48,550 nt of DNA from Candidatus Saccharimonadota bacterium (GTDB lineage Bacteria > Patescibacteriota > Saccharimonadia > Saccharimonadales > Saccharimonadaceae). Numbering within the stretch: position 1 is the stretch's first letter; the number at the start of each line of letters is the position of its first letter. The stretch lies in contig JAKSSX010000005.1 in the NCBI GenBank assembly GCA_024402895.1, positions 1-48,550 of the forward strand, given 5' to 3'. The notes below the pieces were generated by a model. It saw nothing but the letters and a program-made list of their open reading frames with translations. It ran no database searches and was not told where the DNA came from. Position numbers and translations under genes: made by a program. Shown here piece by piece: positions 14,775 to 23,622 of the stretch.

Positions 14775-17520
14775 CGTTCTAGCTGGCCTAGCTTTTGTCG
14801 CTGTATTTTATGGCTTAGCTTTCAACAATACTCCTTCTACTACGGCTATTACAGCTATGGATTTTAAGGCCGGAAATATTATTGATGATGCAGTTTTTTA
14901 TAATGCCGGCACGATGACCGTTGAGGAAATTCAGGCACACCTAAATCGTTATATGCCTGCTTGCGATACTTGGGGTACTGGCGCAGTTGGTAGCGGTCGC
15001 TATATTAATGGCGTCGCCGTTCCTTCCAATACCACTCGCGCGGAATATGCAAGAAGAATGCGCGCAGCTGGAAATGCTCGTTATCATGAACCGCCTTATG
15101 TTTGCGTTCAGAATTACTACGAAAATCCTGCAACTCATGAAACTCTATATGAGACTAAAAACGTCATTAAAGATGGCATGATTTCTGCAGCACAAATTAT
15201 TTATAATGCTTCGCAAAAATATGGAATTAATCCACAAGTATTGCTCGTTCTCTTGAAGAAGGAGAGTTATGTTTGGGGTGACAACTGGCCACTTAAAGAC
15301 GAATATAATACAGTGATGGGTTATGCCTGCCCTGACACTGCGCCGTGCGATTCAAAGTATTTTGGTTTCTACAACCAAGTTGAAATGGCGGCATGGCAGT
15401 TAAACTATTATAAGAGCCATATTTATAGCTACAACTATCGCCCATACGCAACCAACTCAATTCTCTACTCGCCAACTACTTCATGCGGCCGCAAGAGCGT
15501 TTACCTAGAGAATATCGCTACTACTTCCCTCTATATTTACACGCCTTACACGCCAAACGATGCTGCACTTCGCAACTATCCTGGCACCGCAACTTGCGGA
15601 TCTTACGGCAACCGTAATTTCTTCATGTATTTTAGTGAATGGTTTGGCGATACGCATAGTTTAAATATCGAAAAGAAAAATATTCCAGAATTGAATTATT
15701 CACTAACTAATGCTGACGGCACGAAAAATATCTTTGTTGAAAATAATAGCAAAGACGAGGCCGCAAAATTGACTGCTGGCCAGAATAATGCAAGTTCAGT
15801 ATTTAGCTTTAAACAAAATTCCGATGGTAGCTATGCGATTACTAATTTGAATTCCCAGAAACAACTCGCAATTACGGACAGCGTCGTCATGATGGGTTCC
15901 GCAGTAAAACAGTCTACTAGTAGCACTGCAAATAAGTGGTATATCTATTCAAAAGTTAACGGCGAATTCTATATCGCTAGCGCTTCAAATCCTGCTTACG
16001 TAATTTCTATCACAGACGACAATCAAGTTGTTTTGGATATTTACGGCAGCGCAAATAGCAAGCCATTAAAACTTATCCCAGCAAAGAATGAAGCTCTTCT
16101 AGACGGCCAATATACTATCTCTAGCAAGCTTCGCGATAACTTCGCATTGACGGTTTTGAACTCTAATATTGTTGTTTCAAACGGCAACGATTCTGATGCA
16201 CAAAAATACACTATTACTTATGATCAAAATAGTAATTACTACACTATTAAAAATACGAACGGTAAGTATGTTTCGCTCGAGTCTGAGACCGTCACGAACG
16301 GCGTAAATGTTATGGTTAGCGATGCTAAAAATTCATGTACCCAGAAGTTCTTAATTGCTAAGAAAGAAAACTCATATTCCATTAATTCTGCTTGTGATAT
16401 TTCTTATAGTTTTGATGTAGCTAGAGCAAGCACCGATAACGGAACAAATGTTATTGCGTATACATTTAGTAGCTCAAAAATAAATCACGAATGGTGGTTC
16501 GATAAAATCGAGACAAAGGAAGAAACGCCAGTTGTAACACCTACTGTTCCAGAAAAGACGGAGCCAGAAACAAAGCAGGTTATCGCTGACGGCAAATATG
16601 TAATTCGCTCTGCTCTACGCGCAAATTATGCACTCGACGTTTTGAAGGCTGAATTATATAGTGGCGCAAATGTTAATACTTGGAACAGTAACGGTTCAAT
16701 CGCTCAGGTATTTAACTTTAAGTATGATAGCTCAAAGGATGCATATTTAATCACTAATTCCGTGTCCGGTCATGCGCTCGATATGGCTGGCGGCAAGGCT
16801 ACAAATGGCACAAATGTTCAGATTTATAACGTCAATAATACTTGCTCGCAGTATTGGAAAATCATAAAGAAAGCTAACGGCAACTATTCGATCATTACAT
16901 CCTGCGATACGAATTATGCGCTCGATGTCGCAATGGCAAGCGCTGATAACGGAACGAATATTATCGTTTATACTTACAACAGCTCTAAGACAAATCAGGA
17001 ATGGTGGTTTGAAAAAGTTGATGTAAAAGAAGAAAATCCAACTGTTCCTGAAAAGACCGAACCACAAACAAAGCAACTTATTGAAGATGGTAAATATGTA
17101 ATTCGTTCAGCTTTGCGTTCAAATTATGCGCTCGATGTTTTGAAGGCTGCATTATATAGTGGCGCAAATGTTAATACCTGGAATAGTAACGGTTCGATTG
17201 CTCAGGTATTTAATTTCAAATACAACAGCGCAAAAGACGCTTACTTAATTACCAGCGCCACATCTGGTCACGCACTTGATATGGCGGGCGGCAAAGCAAA
17301 GAACGGTGCTAATGTTCAAATTTACAACCAAAACAACACCTGCTCACAATACTGGAAGATTGAGAAAAAATCTAACGGTAAATATTCAATTCACACTTCC
17401 TGTGATACCGATTACGCATTGGATGTTGCGATGGCAAGTGCTGACAATGGAACAAACATTATCGTCTACACGTACAATAGCTCAAAAATAAACCAGGAAT
17501 GGTGGTTCGAGAAAAAGTAA
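14746..17520 (+). CDS. Secreted muralytic protein with ricin-type beta-trefoil lectin repeats, 924 aa
   Basis: An N-terminal signal anchor (residues about 8-26) is followed by a lysozyme/transglycosylase-like domain (about 130-305) around I-N-P-Q-V-L-L-V-L-L-K-K-E-S-Y-V-W. In that motif Glu173 is the probable catalytic acid, so it may cleave the glycan strand of peptidoglycan. Residues about 306-600 hold divergent trefoil sequence. Two strongly similar ricin-type units follow (about 612-757 and 778-923), each with the words Y-A-L-D-V, Q-V-F-N-F, A-L-D-M-A-G-G-K, C-S-Q-Y-W-K-I and Q-E-W-W-F, joined by Pro/Glu/Thr linkers. The lectin part probably binds glycans. The start codon is GTG (14746-14748) with GGAGG 6 nt upstream, inside the end of the 198-aa gene. 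A terminator follows at 17527. Confidence 0.85.
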   Translation: MKHKLIRLSSVLAGLAFVAVFYGLAFNNTPSTTAITAMDFKAGNIIDDAVFYNAGTMTVEEIQAHLNRYMPACDTWGTGAVGSGRYINGVAVPSNTTRAEYARRMRAAGNARYHEPPYVCVQNYYENPATHETLYETKNVIKDGMISAAQIIYNASQKYGINPQVLLVLLKKESYVWGDNWPLKDEYNTVMGYACPDTAPCDSKYFGFYNQVEMAAWQLNYYKSHIYSYNYRPYATNSILYSPTTSCGRKSVYLENIATTSLYIYTPYTPNDAALRNYPGTATCGSYGNRNFFMYFSEWFGDTHSLNIEKKNIPELNYSLTNADGTKNIFVENNSKDEAAKLTAGQNNASSVFSFKQNSDGSYAITNLNSQKQLAITDSVVMMGSAVKQSTSSTANKWYIYSKVNGEFYIASASNPAYVISITDDNQVVLDIYGSANSKPLKLIPAKNEALLDGQYTISSKLRDNFALTVLNSNIVVSNGNDSDAQKYTITYDQNSNYYTIKNTNGKYVSLESETVTNGVNVMVSDAKNSCTQKFLIAKKENSYSINSACDISYSFDVARASTDNGTNVIAYTFSSSKINHEWWFDKIETKEETPVVTPTVPEKTEPETKQVIADGKYVIRSALRANYALDVLKAELYSGANVNTWNSNGSIAQVFNFKYDSSKDAYLITNSVSGHALDMAGGKATNGTNVQIYNVNNTCSQYWKIIKKANGNYSIITSCDTNYALDVAMASADNGTNIIVYTYNSSKTNQEWWFEKVDVKEENPTVPEKTEPQTKQLIEDGKYVIRSALRSNYALDVLKAALYSGANVNTWNSNGSIAQVFNFKYNSAKDAYLITSATSGHALDMAGGKAKNGANVQIYNQNNTCSQYWKIEKKSNGKYSIHTSCDTDYALDVAMASADNGTNIIVYTYNSSKINQEWWFEKK

Positions 17521-17526
17521 GACAAA

Positions 17527-17552
17527 GGGGCGCCAGAGAGCGCTCCTTTTTT
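17527..17552 (+). terminator. Rho-independent terminator after the ricin-repeat protein
   Basis: A 7-bp GC-rich stem (17527-17533 with 17540-17546, one G-T pair) has a 6-nt loop and a following run of T (17547-17552). Confidence 0.8.
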
Positions 17553-17571
17553 GTATGGTAAAATATTATTC

Positions 17572-18672
17572 ATGCAATTAAATGATTTTGCTAGTATTGT
17601 CCTTTATTTGTCCGCCTTCTTAGCGGCAATTGTTTTTGCGTATATTGGACAAAAGAAAAATCTCAAATTCATGTGCGCGCTAGCTATTATCGTTCCTGTT
17701 TTGTTAGCCGGTTTTCGCTATACCGCCGGCACGGATTCTATGACTTATAGAACTCTCTACGAAGAGATCGGCACAGAAAAGCCTGAAATTACCGAATGGC
17801 GTGTTAGTTCAGGTAGCCTCGAACCATTCGTTGTCTATGCGTCTGTTATCGGCAATGCTTTGCATCTTCCGCCAAGCTTCCTATTTATTTGTTTTGCTAC
17901 CATTACGACAGGATTTTTCTATTTGACGACAAAATTATTTAGCAAAAAACGCGCCTGGCTTTTGTATGGCATGCTAATTTTGATTGTTTTTCCAGAAAGC
18001 CTAAATATGATGCGCCAGCTTGCTGCGAACAGTATTCAAGTCTTCGTATTGGCTCATATTTTTAGCGAGCATCGCAAAAATAAACGCGTTAGAATTACTC
18101 CAATTATTGCCCTTCTAGCGCTTTCTGTATGCCTCCATTATTCATCATTATTATTATTACCGGTCTTTGCTTTGCCATTTATTATCAAACACATTCGCGG
18201 ACATACTTTAACTTTATTATTATGTATTTTCATTGGCGCATGTATTCTCGCCTTCCCTGCATTGCTAAAATTCGTAATCGATTTAGGTATTTTATCGAAT
18301 CGTCATTATGAAACTTTCATGGAAATGCCTGGCTCATTAGTTAATGTTAAATTCTTCGCTGCCGCGATTTTGTCTGGCGTATTAATTGCCAATTATTGCC
18401 GCACTCAAAAGCTATTTTATAAGCAATACAGCTTATTAATGTTGCTTGGTACAGCTTACGCTGCTGTTGGTTTTTATTCCGGCTATTTAGGTCGTCTAGC
18501 TATGTTCTTCTGGATTATTATTGCTATGTTTATTGGCAAGTTTATTTGCCAACTCTTCGAAAAAGAAAACCACCGCGTAGCTGTTTGTAGCGCGGTGGCA
18601 ATTGGTTATTTCGTTTTGTATTTCTGCGTTCTTGGTTTTAACGCAATTATGCCTTACGATTTTGCTTTGTAA
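17572..18672 (+). CDS. EpsG-like polysaccharide polymerase, multi-pass membrane protein
   Basis: The 366-aa product has about ten hydrophobic segments. It has the EpsG signature: A-G-F-R-Y-T-A-G-T-D-S-M-T-Y near residue 55 and the S-x-E-P region at about 88. EpsG/Wzy-type proteins polymerise exopolysaccharide repeat units at the membrane. It lies next to a Wzz-like gene and galE, which fits polysaccharide assembly. I chose ATG 17572 because TAAAAT (17559-17564) lies 7 nt upstream, again leaderless. The stop abuts the stop of the convergent Wzz-like gene with no visible terminator. Substrate unknown. Confidence 0.8.
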   Translation: MQLNDFASIVLYLSAFLAAIVFAYIGQKKNLKFMCALAIIVPVLLAGFRYTAGTDSMTYRTLYEEIGTEKPEITEWRVSSGSLEPFVVYASVIGNALHLPPSFLFICFATITTGFFYLTTKLFSKKRAWLLYGMLILIVFPESLNMMRQLAANSIQVFVLAHIFSEHRKNKRVRITPIIALLALSVCLHYSSLLLLPVFALPFIIKHIRGHTLTLLLCIFIGACILAFPALLKFVIDLGILSNRHYETFMEMPGSLVNVKFFAAAILSGVLIANYCRTQKLFYKQYSLLMLLGTAYAAVGFYSGYLGRLAMFFWIIIAMFIGKFICQLFEKENHRVAVCSAVAIGYFVLYFCVLGFNAIMPYDFAL

Positions 18673-19227
18673 TTATTTTTCGGCAGAATAGTCGAACTTG
18701 ATAAAGATAGCGATAAGAGCTAAAGCAAGTAGGCCGACTACAATTATTGCAGTAGATATAATGCGACTCTTCATTGTTAGGACCTGACTTGCTTCTGAAG
18801 CACGCTTAAGAACGGTAACTTTGTAGTTTTTTGCATCTTCACCAAAAGCAACATTGATTGCTTTATCTGCGTTTTCCATAACAGAGTTAGCAGTGCTAAT
18901 TGCCTTTTCTTCGCTTTCTGCAGTAACAGTAATCTCAAAGACACCAAATGGTTTTTCTACGACTTCATAGCTAGAGAGATCGCCCTCATTAAGTTCTTTG
19001 CTCATGAGTAAATCGCCAATCTGAGAATATGGAGAAGTTGCTGAACCAGTGTTAACTTCGTAATTAAAGACCGAGAGTTTTGCGGAAGTTCCGTAATTAG
19101 TTGGCCTTGAGAAAGAATAAGCTGCGCCAGCGCCTGCGCCAATAACAAGCGCGACAACTAGCAAAATCCAGCATTTTTTAACTTCTTTGAGATAATTCTT
19201 GAACGTAAATTTTGGTTTCGCAGTCAT
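18673..19227 (-). CDS. Wzz-like chain-length determinant protein, 184 aa
   Basis: Two transmembrane helices (residues about 19-38 and 157-177) flank an extracytoplasmic region of about 115 residues. The N-terminal helix is preceded by a short basic segment. A Pro-x-x-Y-G-T-S block follows it, and the late S-R-x-I-S-T-A-I-I leads into the second helix. This is the layout of polysaccharide co-polymerases (Wzz/CapA-type), but there is no tyrosine-kinase domain here. Such proteins set polymer length with Wzy-type enzymes, here probably the EpsG-like neighbour. It overlaps galE by one base (TAATG at 19225-19229), so it is translated from the galE operon. Confidence 0.8.
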   Translation of the reverse strand: MTAKPKFTFKNYLKEVKKCWILLVVALVIGAGAGAAYSFSRPTNYGTSAKLSVFNYEVNTGSATSPYSQIGDLLMSKELNEGDLSSYEVVEKPFGVFEITVTAESEEKAISTANSVMENADKAINVAFGEDAKNYKVTVLKRASEASQVLTMKSRIISTAIIVVGLLALALIAIFIKFDYSAEK

Positions 19228-20237
19228 TATTCTGTTTCCTTTGCTTTATTAAGATAATTGATAGTGTCGCGCATTGCGTCGTCGATATTTAGTTCAGTTT
19301 GCCAGCCAAGCTCTTCTCTTGCCTTTGTTGGATCTGCCCACATTTCTGCGAGGTCACCTGCGCGACGCGGAGCAAATTCGTGAGGTAAATCGCGACCGCT
19401 TGCTTTTTCAAATGCCGCAACCATTTCTTTTACGCTCGTTGCTCTGCCGGTGCCGAGATTATAAATGCTTACACCTGGTTTCATATGCTCGAGCGCTGCG
19501 ACGTGACCCTTAGCAAGATCAACGACGTGAATATAATCGCGGCGGCAAGTACCGTCTTCAGTTGGATAATCAGTACCGTAAACCTGAAGTTTCTCAATGC
19601 GGCCGTCAGCGACGCGCATAATAATTGGCATAAGATTGTTCGGAATACCGTTTGGATCTTCGCCAATTAAGCCAGATTCGTGTGCGCCGATTGGATTAAA
19701 GTAGCGCAACAAAGTCGCATTAAAATCCGGATGAGCAATAACGTAGTCTTTAATAATTTCTTCAATAAAGAATTTAGTGCGGCCATAAGGATTAGTAATA
19801 GCACCGCCAGTTTTCATGGTTTCAACACAAGCAGGAGTTTCCTGTTCGCCATAAACCGTTGCAGAAGATGAGAAGATTAGTTCCTTGACGCCATATTTTT
19901 CCATTGCCTCTAACAAGTTGAGAGTACTGTCGATATTATTACGGAAATATAGAAGTGGTTTTTCTACAGATTCACCAACAGCTTTTAGGCCGGCATAATG
20001 AATAACTGCATCATAATTACCCTGCGCAAAGATTTCATCGAGTTTTTCAGCATCAAGCAGATCTGCTTCAAAAAACTTTGGACGCTTGCCGGTAATTTTT
20101 TCGATTTGGTCTAATACCGTAATCTTACTATTAAAAAGGTTATCTACGATATCTACTTCGTATCCCCTATTGATGAGTTCGACGACAGTATGTGAGCCAA
20201 TATAGCCAGTGCCGCCAGTTGCTAAAATCTTCTTCAT
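19227..20237 (-). CDS. galE: UDP-glucose 4-epimerase
   Basis: An extended short-chain dehydrogenase of 336 aa. The NAD motif G-G-T-G-Y-I-G-S is at residues 8-15, H-Y-A-G-L-K-A-V-G-E-S is present, and the catalytic Ser/Tyr/Lys set is S-S-S-A-T-V-Y-G, Tyr151 and Lys155 (in N-P-Y-G-R-T-K). L-R-Y-F-N-P-I-G-A-H and G-T-C-R-R-D-Y-I-H-V lie downstream. The reaction interconverts UDP-glucose and UDP-galactose, or the HexNAc forms. It probably supplies sugars for the adjacent polymerase and the glycosyltransferases at 5.5-7.6 kb. A minus-strand TATAAT (20245-20250) lies 7 nt before the ATG. Its promoter is divergent from tRNA-Pro. Confidence 0.96.
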   Translation of the reverse strand: MKKILATGGTGYIGSHTVVELINRGYEVDIVDNLFNSKITVLDQIEKITGKRPKFFEADLLDAEKLDEIFAQGNYDAVIHYAGLKAVGESVEKPLLYFRNNIDSTLNLLEAMEKYGVKELIFSSSATVYGEQETPACVETMKTGGAITNPYGRTKFFIEEIIKDYVIAHPDFNATLLRYFNPIGAHESGLIGEDPNGIPNNLMPIIMRVADGRIEKLQVYGTDYPTEDGTCRRDYIHVVDLAKGHVAALEHMKPGVSIYNLGTGRATSVKEMVAAFEKASGRDLPHEFAPRRAGDLAEMWADPTKAREELGWQTELNIDDAMRDTINYLNKAKETE

Positions 20238-20263
20238 AGATATAATTATACCTTAAAAGTCTT

Positions 20264-20292
20264 TTGCATAAAAAAGAAATTTGTAGTATAAT
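20264..20292 (+). promoter_or_regulatory. Promoter of tRNA-Pro
   Basis: TTGCAT (20264-20269), a 17-nt spacer and TATAAT (20287-20292). The start near 20299 lies just before the tRNA 5' end. Confidence 0.7.
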
Positions 20293-20302
20293 AGGTAAAG
20301 GA

Positions 20303-20378
20303 CGGGGTTTGGCGCAGTTGGTAGCGCGCGCGCTTTGGGAGCGTGAGGTCATCAGTTCGAGTCTGATAACCCCGACCA
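20303..20378 (+). tRNA. tRNA-Pro (UGG anticodon), CCA encoded
   Basis: A 76-nt cloverleaf. The acceptor stem CGGGGTT pairs with AACCCCG, the D arm contains AGTTGGTA, the anticodon loop TTTGGGA gives UGG with G37, and the T arm is ATCAG-TTCGAGT-CTGAT. The 3' CCA is encoded. A promoter lies upstream and a terminator downstream. Confidence 0.95.
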
Positions 20379-20395
20379 TTTAAATTTGTCATCAA

Positions 20396-20424
20396 AAAAA
20401 ACGACCTTTATCGGGTCGTTTTTT
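20396..20424. terminator. Bidirectional terminator between tRNA-Pro and the DHH-like gene
   Basis: An 11-bp stem (A-run plus ACGACC with GGTCGT plus T-run; 20396-20406 and 20414-20424) works in both directions. It serves tRNA-Pro on the plus strand and the 672-aa gene on the minus strand. Confidence 0.85.
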
Positions 20425-20432
20425 CTATCCTT

Positions 20433-22451
20433 TTACATTCCTGGGATATGGAAGGCGCTTGGGTCGGAATAAACCTGATCTTGCATTACGGGATTTACGC
20501 CATTTGTGCTTGGGCTAACTGCAGGAGTTTCTGCAGGAGCGGCTGGCATGATTGGCTGAATTGGCGTAACTGGAGCAGCTTGTGCTGCGGCTGCTCTTAC
20601 ATCATCTTGGATTCCCTGAGCAAATTCCGAAGCGCTTGGAGCTGGAAGTTCTGGTTCTGGTGCCGGGGCTGCTGCAGTTGCGGCTGCTGGAGGCATTGGA
20701 GATTCATCTAGACTAAACGGCGTTGGTGGCGGTGGCAATAATTCACCGTCGGAAGGCATTGGAAGTGGTGGATTTACATACTCTGCCGTTTCAGAACCTA
20801 AACCCATCGGGCCAACTGGTGGCTGAGCTGGATCTACGCTTGGAGATGCCTGAAAGTCTGCAGTTGGAGGCGTTACTGCTGCCTCTGGAGCTGCTACTGG
20901 CGCATTTACTACAGGCGTCGCATTTTCTACATTAGAGTCAGACATTGGTGCGATTGGAGCCGCAATAGGAGCCATTTCTGCGGTAGGAAGCTCAGTTGGA
21001 GCCATGGTTGGAGTTGGCAAAGCTTCATTAAGCTCTGCTTCCATTGCTGCTGCGTAATCGATTTTAGCTGTCGCAGGAAGCTCATCTTCGCTTGGAGGAA
21101 GAATCACTTTCTCCGAACTCATAATAACTGGTTCCGGTTCATGCTCTTCTTCTAGTGGAAGGTCAACAGCACCCATCATAACAGGTTCTTCAGGAGCTGG
21201 CGCTGGCGCTGCCGGAGTAGCGATTGGTTCTAACTCTGGAGTCGGTAAATCAACTGGAGCCGCTTCAGCTGGAGCTGGGACTGGAATATCTTCTACTTTT
21301 GGAGCTTCTTCGGGAGCAACAGGAGTTTCATCTGCTGGAGCTACTGGCGCTGCTTCGGATTCTGGTAAATCAGGAACATTCTCTGGCTTTTTAGCGGAAA
21401 TTTCTGGCTCTTCTTTTGGAGCTGGTTCTACCGGAATAACTGGCTCGGCTGGAACCGCTGGCGCTGCCGGCTCTTCTGGAGCAGCCGGAATAGCAGGAGT
21501 CTCCGCTTCTGCCTTGCGATCAATCTTTAGATTAGTAGGATCTGCTGGTGCTGGAGCCGGTTGCTCTTCTTTTGCAGCATCTTCTGCTGTTTCCATAGCC
21601 TCAATCTCAGCAAGTTCTTCATTAATATCTACAGTATTTTGCGCAAATCCCTCTAGTGGGATGCTAGAAGAAATGAGCTGCTGATCTGCGCCGCTAGTCA
21701 TGAGAGATGCAGCTACAGACATCGTGTCTGCAGTAGTACGTTCATTCGAGAAGCGGTTAGTTGCAGCAACAATACCAGCCAATAAAGCAGTAGCAGTAGA
21801 TTTATCAATCAACTTCTCTTCCGAGCTGCCGTCATCAAGGATATCTGCGAGATTAGCAATCATTTCAGAAACAGAAGATGCTGCTGGGTCACCCCATTCA
21901 AGGTCAGCAAATTTGCCAGGTGCGGTTGCGCCGATATTGATCGAGCTTGCGTCGTGCTTAATCTTGCCATATTCGCTAAGTGCAGAGTCGAGATCTGCCT
22001 CAGCATCAACGTTAAGAGCCACAATAAGGTCAACGTTATAATCGCCGTGGCTGAATTCGAGATCGTTTTCAGTAAGAGTGGTCTTATAAGGAGTAATGTA
22101 AACTTTTACAAAATCGCCCTCAATCTTATAGCGTAGGTGGTCAGCCTTTTCTTTGTCGAGCGCAATAATAAAGTCTTGAAGACTATTTGTATTAGATTCG
22201 AAGGTTTTTTCTGGCTCCAAGAACTCAATAGCATTTGGAACGGCACCAGAGAAAATTGCCGTTGCATGCTTGCCGAGTTTATCGAGAACAAAAGTTAAAC
22301 CAAGAGCTGCCGACAATTCATCGACACTTGGGTTATTAGATAGTGCAACAAGCACATTGGCGCTGTCTTTAATGCGATCAGCAACCTGAGCAACAACGTT
22401 TTTGCTCGGATTCTTAGCAGCCGAATTCGACTGAGGTGTTTTCTCTGGCAT
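20433..22451 (-). CDS. DHH-family-like protein without the catalytic motifs, with long Pro/Ala/Glu-rich tail
   Basis: Residues about 15-275 follow the fold order of NrnA/RecJ-type DHH phosphoesterases. These include V-A-L-S-N-N-P-S-V-D-E-L-S-A-A-L-G-L in place of the usual D-x-D-A-L-G-S-A-L segment, and S-S-V-S-E-M-I-A-N-L before an A-x-x-L-L-A-G-I-V-A-A-T segment. The metal-binding D-H-H is replaced by S-S-I-N-I-G, so phosphoesterase activity is doubtful. Residues about 290-672 are low-complexity Pro/Ala/Glu. It may be a nucleotide-binding or scaffold protein; this is inference. A terminator follows. The 156 bp upstream (22452-22607) contain no obvious Shine-Dalgarno for it and the promoter of rpsT. 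Confidence 0.7.
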   Translation of the reverse strand: MPEKTPQSNSAAKNPSKNVVAQVADRIKDSANVLVALSNNPSVDELSAALGLTFVLDKLGKHATAIFSGAVPNAIEFLEPEKTFESNTNSLQDFIIALDKEKADHLRYKIEGDFVKVYITPYKTTLTENDLEFSHGDYNVDLIVALNVDAEADLDSALSEYGKIKHDASSINIGATAPGKFADLEWGDPAASSVSEMIANLADILDDGSSEEKLIDKSTATALLAGIVAATNRFSNERTTADTMSVAASLMTSGADQQLISSSIPLEGFAQNTVDINEELAEIEAMETAEDAAKEEQPAPAPADPTNLKIDRKAEAETPAIPAAPEEPAAPAVPAEPVIPVEPAPKEEPEISAKKPENVPDLPESEAAPVAPADETPVAPEEAPKVEDIPVPAPAEAAPVDLPTPELEPIATPAAPAPAPEEPVMMGAVDLPLEEEHEPEPVIMSSEKVILPPSEDELPATAKIDYAAAMEAELNEALPTPTMAPTELPTAEMAPIAAPIAPMSDSNVENATPVVNAPVAAPEAAVTPPTADFQASPSVDPAQPPVGPMGLGSETAEYVNPPLPMPSDGELLPPPPTPFSLDESPMPPAAATAAAPAPEPELPAPSASEFAQGIQDDVRAAAAQAAPVTPIQPIMPAAPAETPAVSPSTNGVNPVMQDQVYSDPSAFHIPGM

Positions 22452-22539
22452 TTTTAATTTTCTTTGTTTATTTTTGACCTAATTTGGAACTAGTTTAGCA
22501 TAAGCTAGTTAAAAATGCAAGCCCTACACTGCTCTACTC

Positions 22540-22568
22540 TTTACATTTTTACAAAAATAGAATATAAT
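22540..22568 (+). promoter_or_regulatory. Promoter of rpsT
   Basis: TTTACA (22540-22545), a 17-nt spacer and TATAAT (22563-22568). The leader is about 33 nt and carries AAGGA (22593-22597) before ATG 22608. Confidence 0.75.
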
Positions 22569-22607
22569 AATGGGAATTGTAATAATAATTTTTAAGGAAA
22601 AGTATCA

Positions 22608-22997
22608 ATGCCGATTATTAAATCCGCAAAAAAAGCGGCTCGCCAATCTGTTAAGCGCCGCAACAACAACCAGCAGATCAAGAAGACTATTCGTGCTGCT
22701 CTCAAAGAGTTCCACGCAAATCCAACTGCTGACACTATGAAGAAAATTCAGTCCGAGTATGACAAGGCTGTTAAGAAGGGTCTTCTCAAGAAGAACACCG
22801 CTAGCCGCCGCAAAGCTAAGCTCGCTATCTTCGCAAAGGCTGCAGGCGTAAAAGCTACCGCAACCGCAAAGAAAGCTGCTGCTCCAAAAGCTACTGAAGC
22901 TAAAGCTCCAGCAAAAAAGCCAGCTGCAAAGAAAACTACCGCAGCAAAGAAACCAGCTGCAAAGAAGCCAGCAACCAAGAAAGCTGCTGAAAAATAA
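22608..22997 (+). CDS. rpsT: Ribosomal protein S20 with histone-like C-terminal tail
   Basis: Residues 1-85 match bS20: M-P-I-I-K-S-A-K-K-A-A-R-Q, K-R-R-N-N-N-Q-Q-I-K and K-K-G-L-L-K-K-N-T-A-S-R-R-K. bS20 binds the 5' domain of 16S rRNA. The family is normally about 85-90 aa. Here about 40 extra residues of Ala/Lys/Pro repeats (A-K-K-P-A-A-K-K) resemble the tails of bacterial histone H1-like proteins. It has its own promoter, AAGGA ribosome site and terminator. Confidence 0.93.
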   Translation: MPIIKSAKKAARQSVKRRNNNQQIKKTIRAALKEFHANPTADTMKKIQSEYDKAVKKGLLKKNTASRRKAKLAIFAKAAGVKATATAKKAAAPKATEAKAPAKKPAAKKTTAAKKPAAKKPATKKAAEK

Positions 22998-23011
22998 AAA
23001 TTTAGCTTATT

Positions 23012-23045
23012 AAATAACCACCTTGAAAGGTGGTTATTTTTTAGC
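23012..23045. terminator. Bidirectional terminator between rpsT and the CYTH gene
   Basis: A perfect 11-bp stem (23012-23022 with 23029-23039) has a 6-nt loop and a T-run on the plus side. The minus-strand side has A/T-rich flanks that serve the CYTH gene. Confidence 0.85.
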
Positions 23046-23613
23046 TTAATTTATCCATTGGATCGTTTTTGGAAGATTCGAGAATCTCGCCGTAAGTTTC
23101 ATTGACTGGGCGACCAGTGACTTTAAGAACCTTAAAGGTATCCATAATATCATTGTAAGCTTCACGAGGGTCATCTTTTTCACTTAGATCAGACTCAATG
23201 CGGGCATAATAACCAGGCAAGCCATCAATCTTATCAATATAGACGTTTACGGAGTCACCCATGCGAAGTTCTTCGCGACGACGACTAACTTCATAACGAA
23301 GTTCGTAGCCAAGCTGATAAAGGATATGAGCTGTTTCTGAATAATCTTTGACGATAGTAGCATTTACAAGATCAAACTTCTCATCCTCGAAGTGGCGACG
23401 CATGACGAGAGCATATGTTGCCTTCTTTTCTGGGTCTTTTACGATAGTTCTGAGACTGAGACGTGGCATTGCTTTATCACGAGCAAAGCGTTTTGGTACA
23501 AAGACGCGGTCATGCTGCCAGTATGGCGCCGAGAAAGAAAACTCTATTTCACCAAGTGTTTCAATAAAGTCCGCTCTGGAGTTGAGCTTCATCTTGATAA
23601 TAGTTTTCTTCAT
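23041..23613 (-). CDS. CYTH-domain protein (triphosphate tunnel-like), 190 aa
   Basis: The product has alternating charged beta-strands typical of triphosphate tunnel proteins: R-L-S-L-R-T, Y-A-L-V-M-R-R, L-G-Y-E-L-R-Y-E-V-S-R-R-R-E-E and V-N-V-Y-I-D-K-I. An x-A-R-I-E-S pair of acidic and basic residues lies near 145. CYTH proteins hydrolyse triphosphates (thiamine triphosphate, polyphosphate, RNA 5' ends) or are adenylate cyclases. The substrate is not readable here. The usual N-terminal E-x-E-x-K motif is not obvious; the start is M-K-K-T-I-I-K-M-K-L. AGGAGGG precedes the ATG. The gene follows rnhA by 9 bp and is probably co-transcribed with it. Confidence 0.62.
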   Translation of the reverse strand: MKKTIIKMKLNSRADFIETLGEIEFSFSAPYWQHDRVFVPKRFARDKAMPRLSLRTIVKDPEKKATYALVMRRHFEDEKFDLVNATIVKDYSETAHILYQLGYELRYEVSRRREELRMGDSVNVYIDKIDGLPGYYARIESDLSEKDDPREAYNDIMDTFKVLKVTGRPVNETYGEILESSKNDPMDKLS

Positions 23614-23622
23614 ACTACCCTC

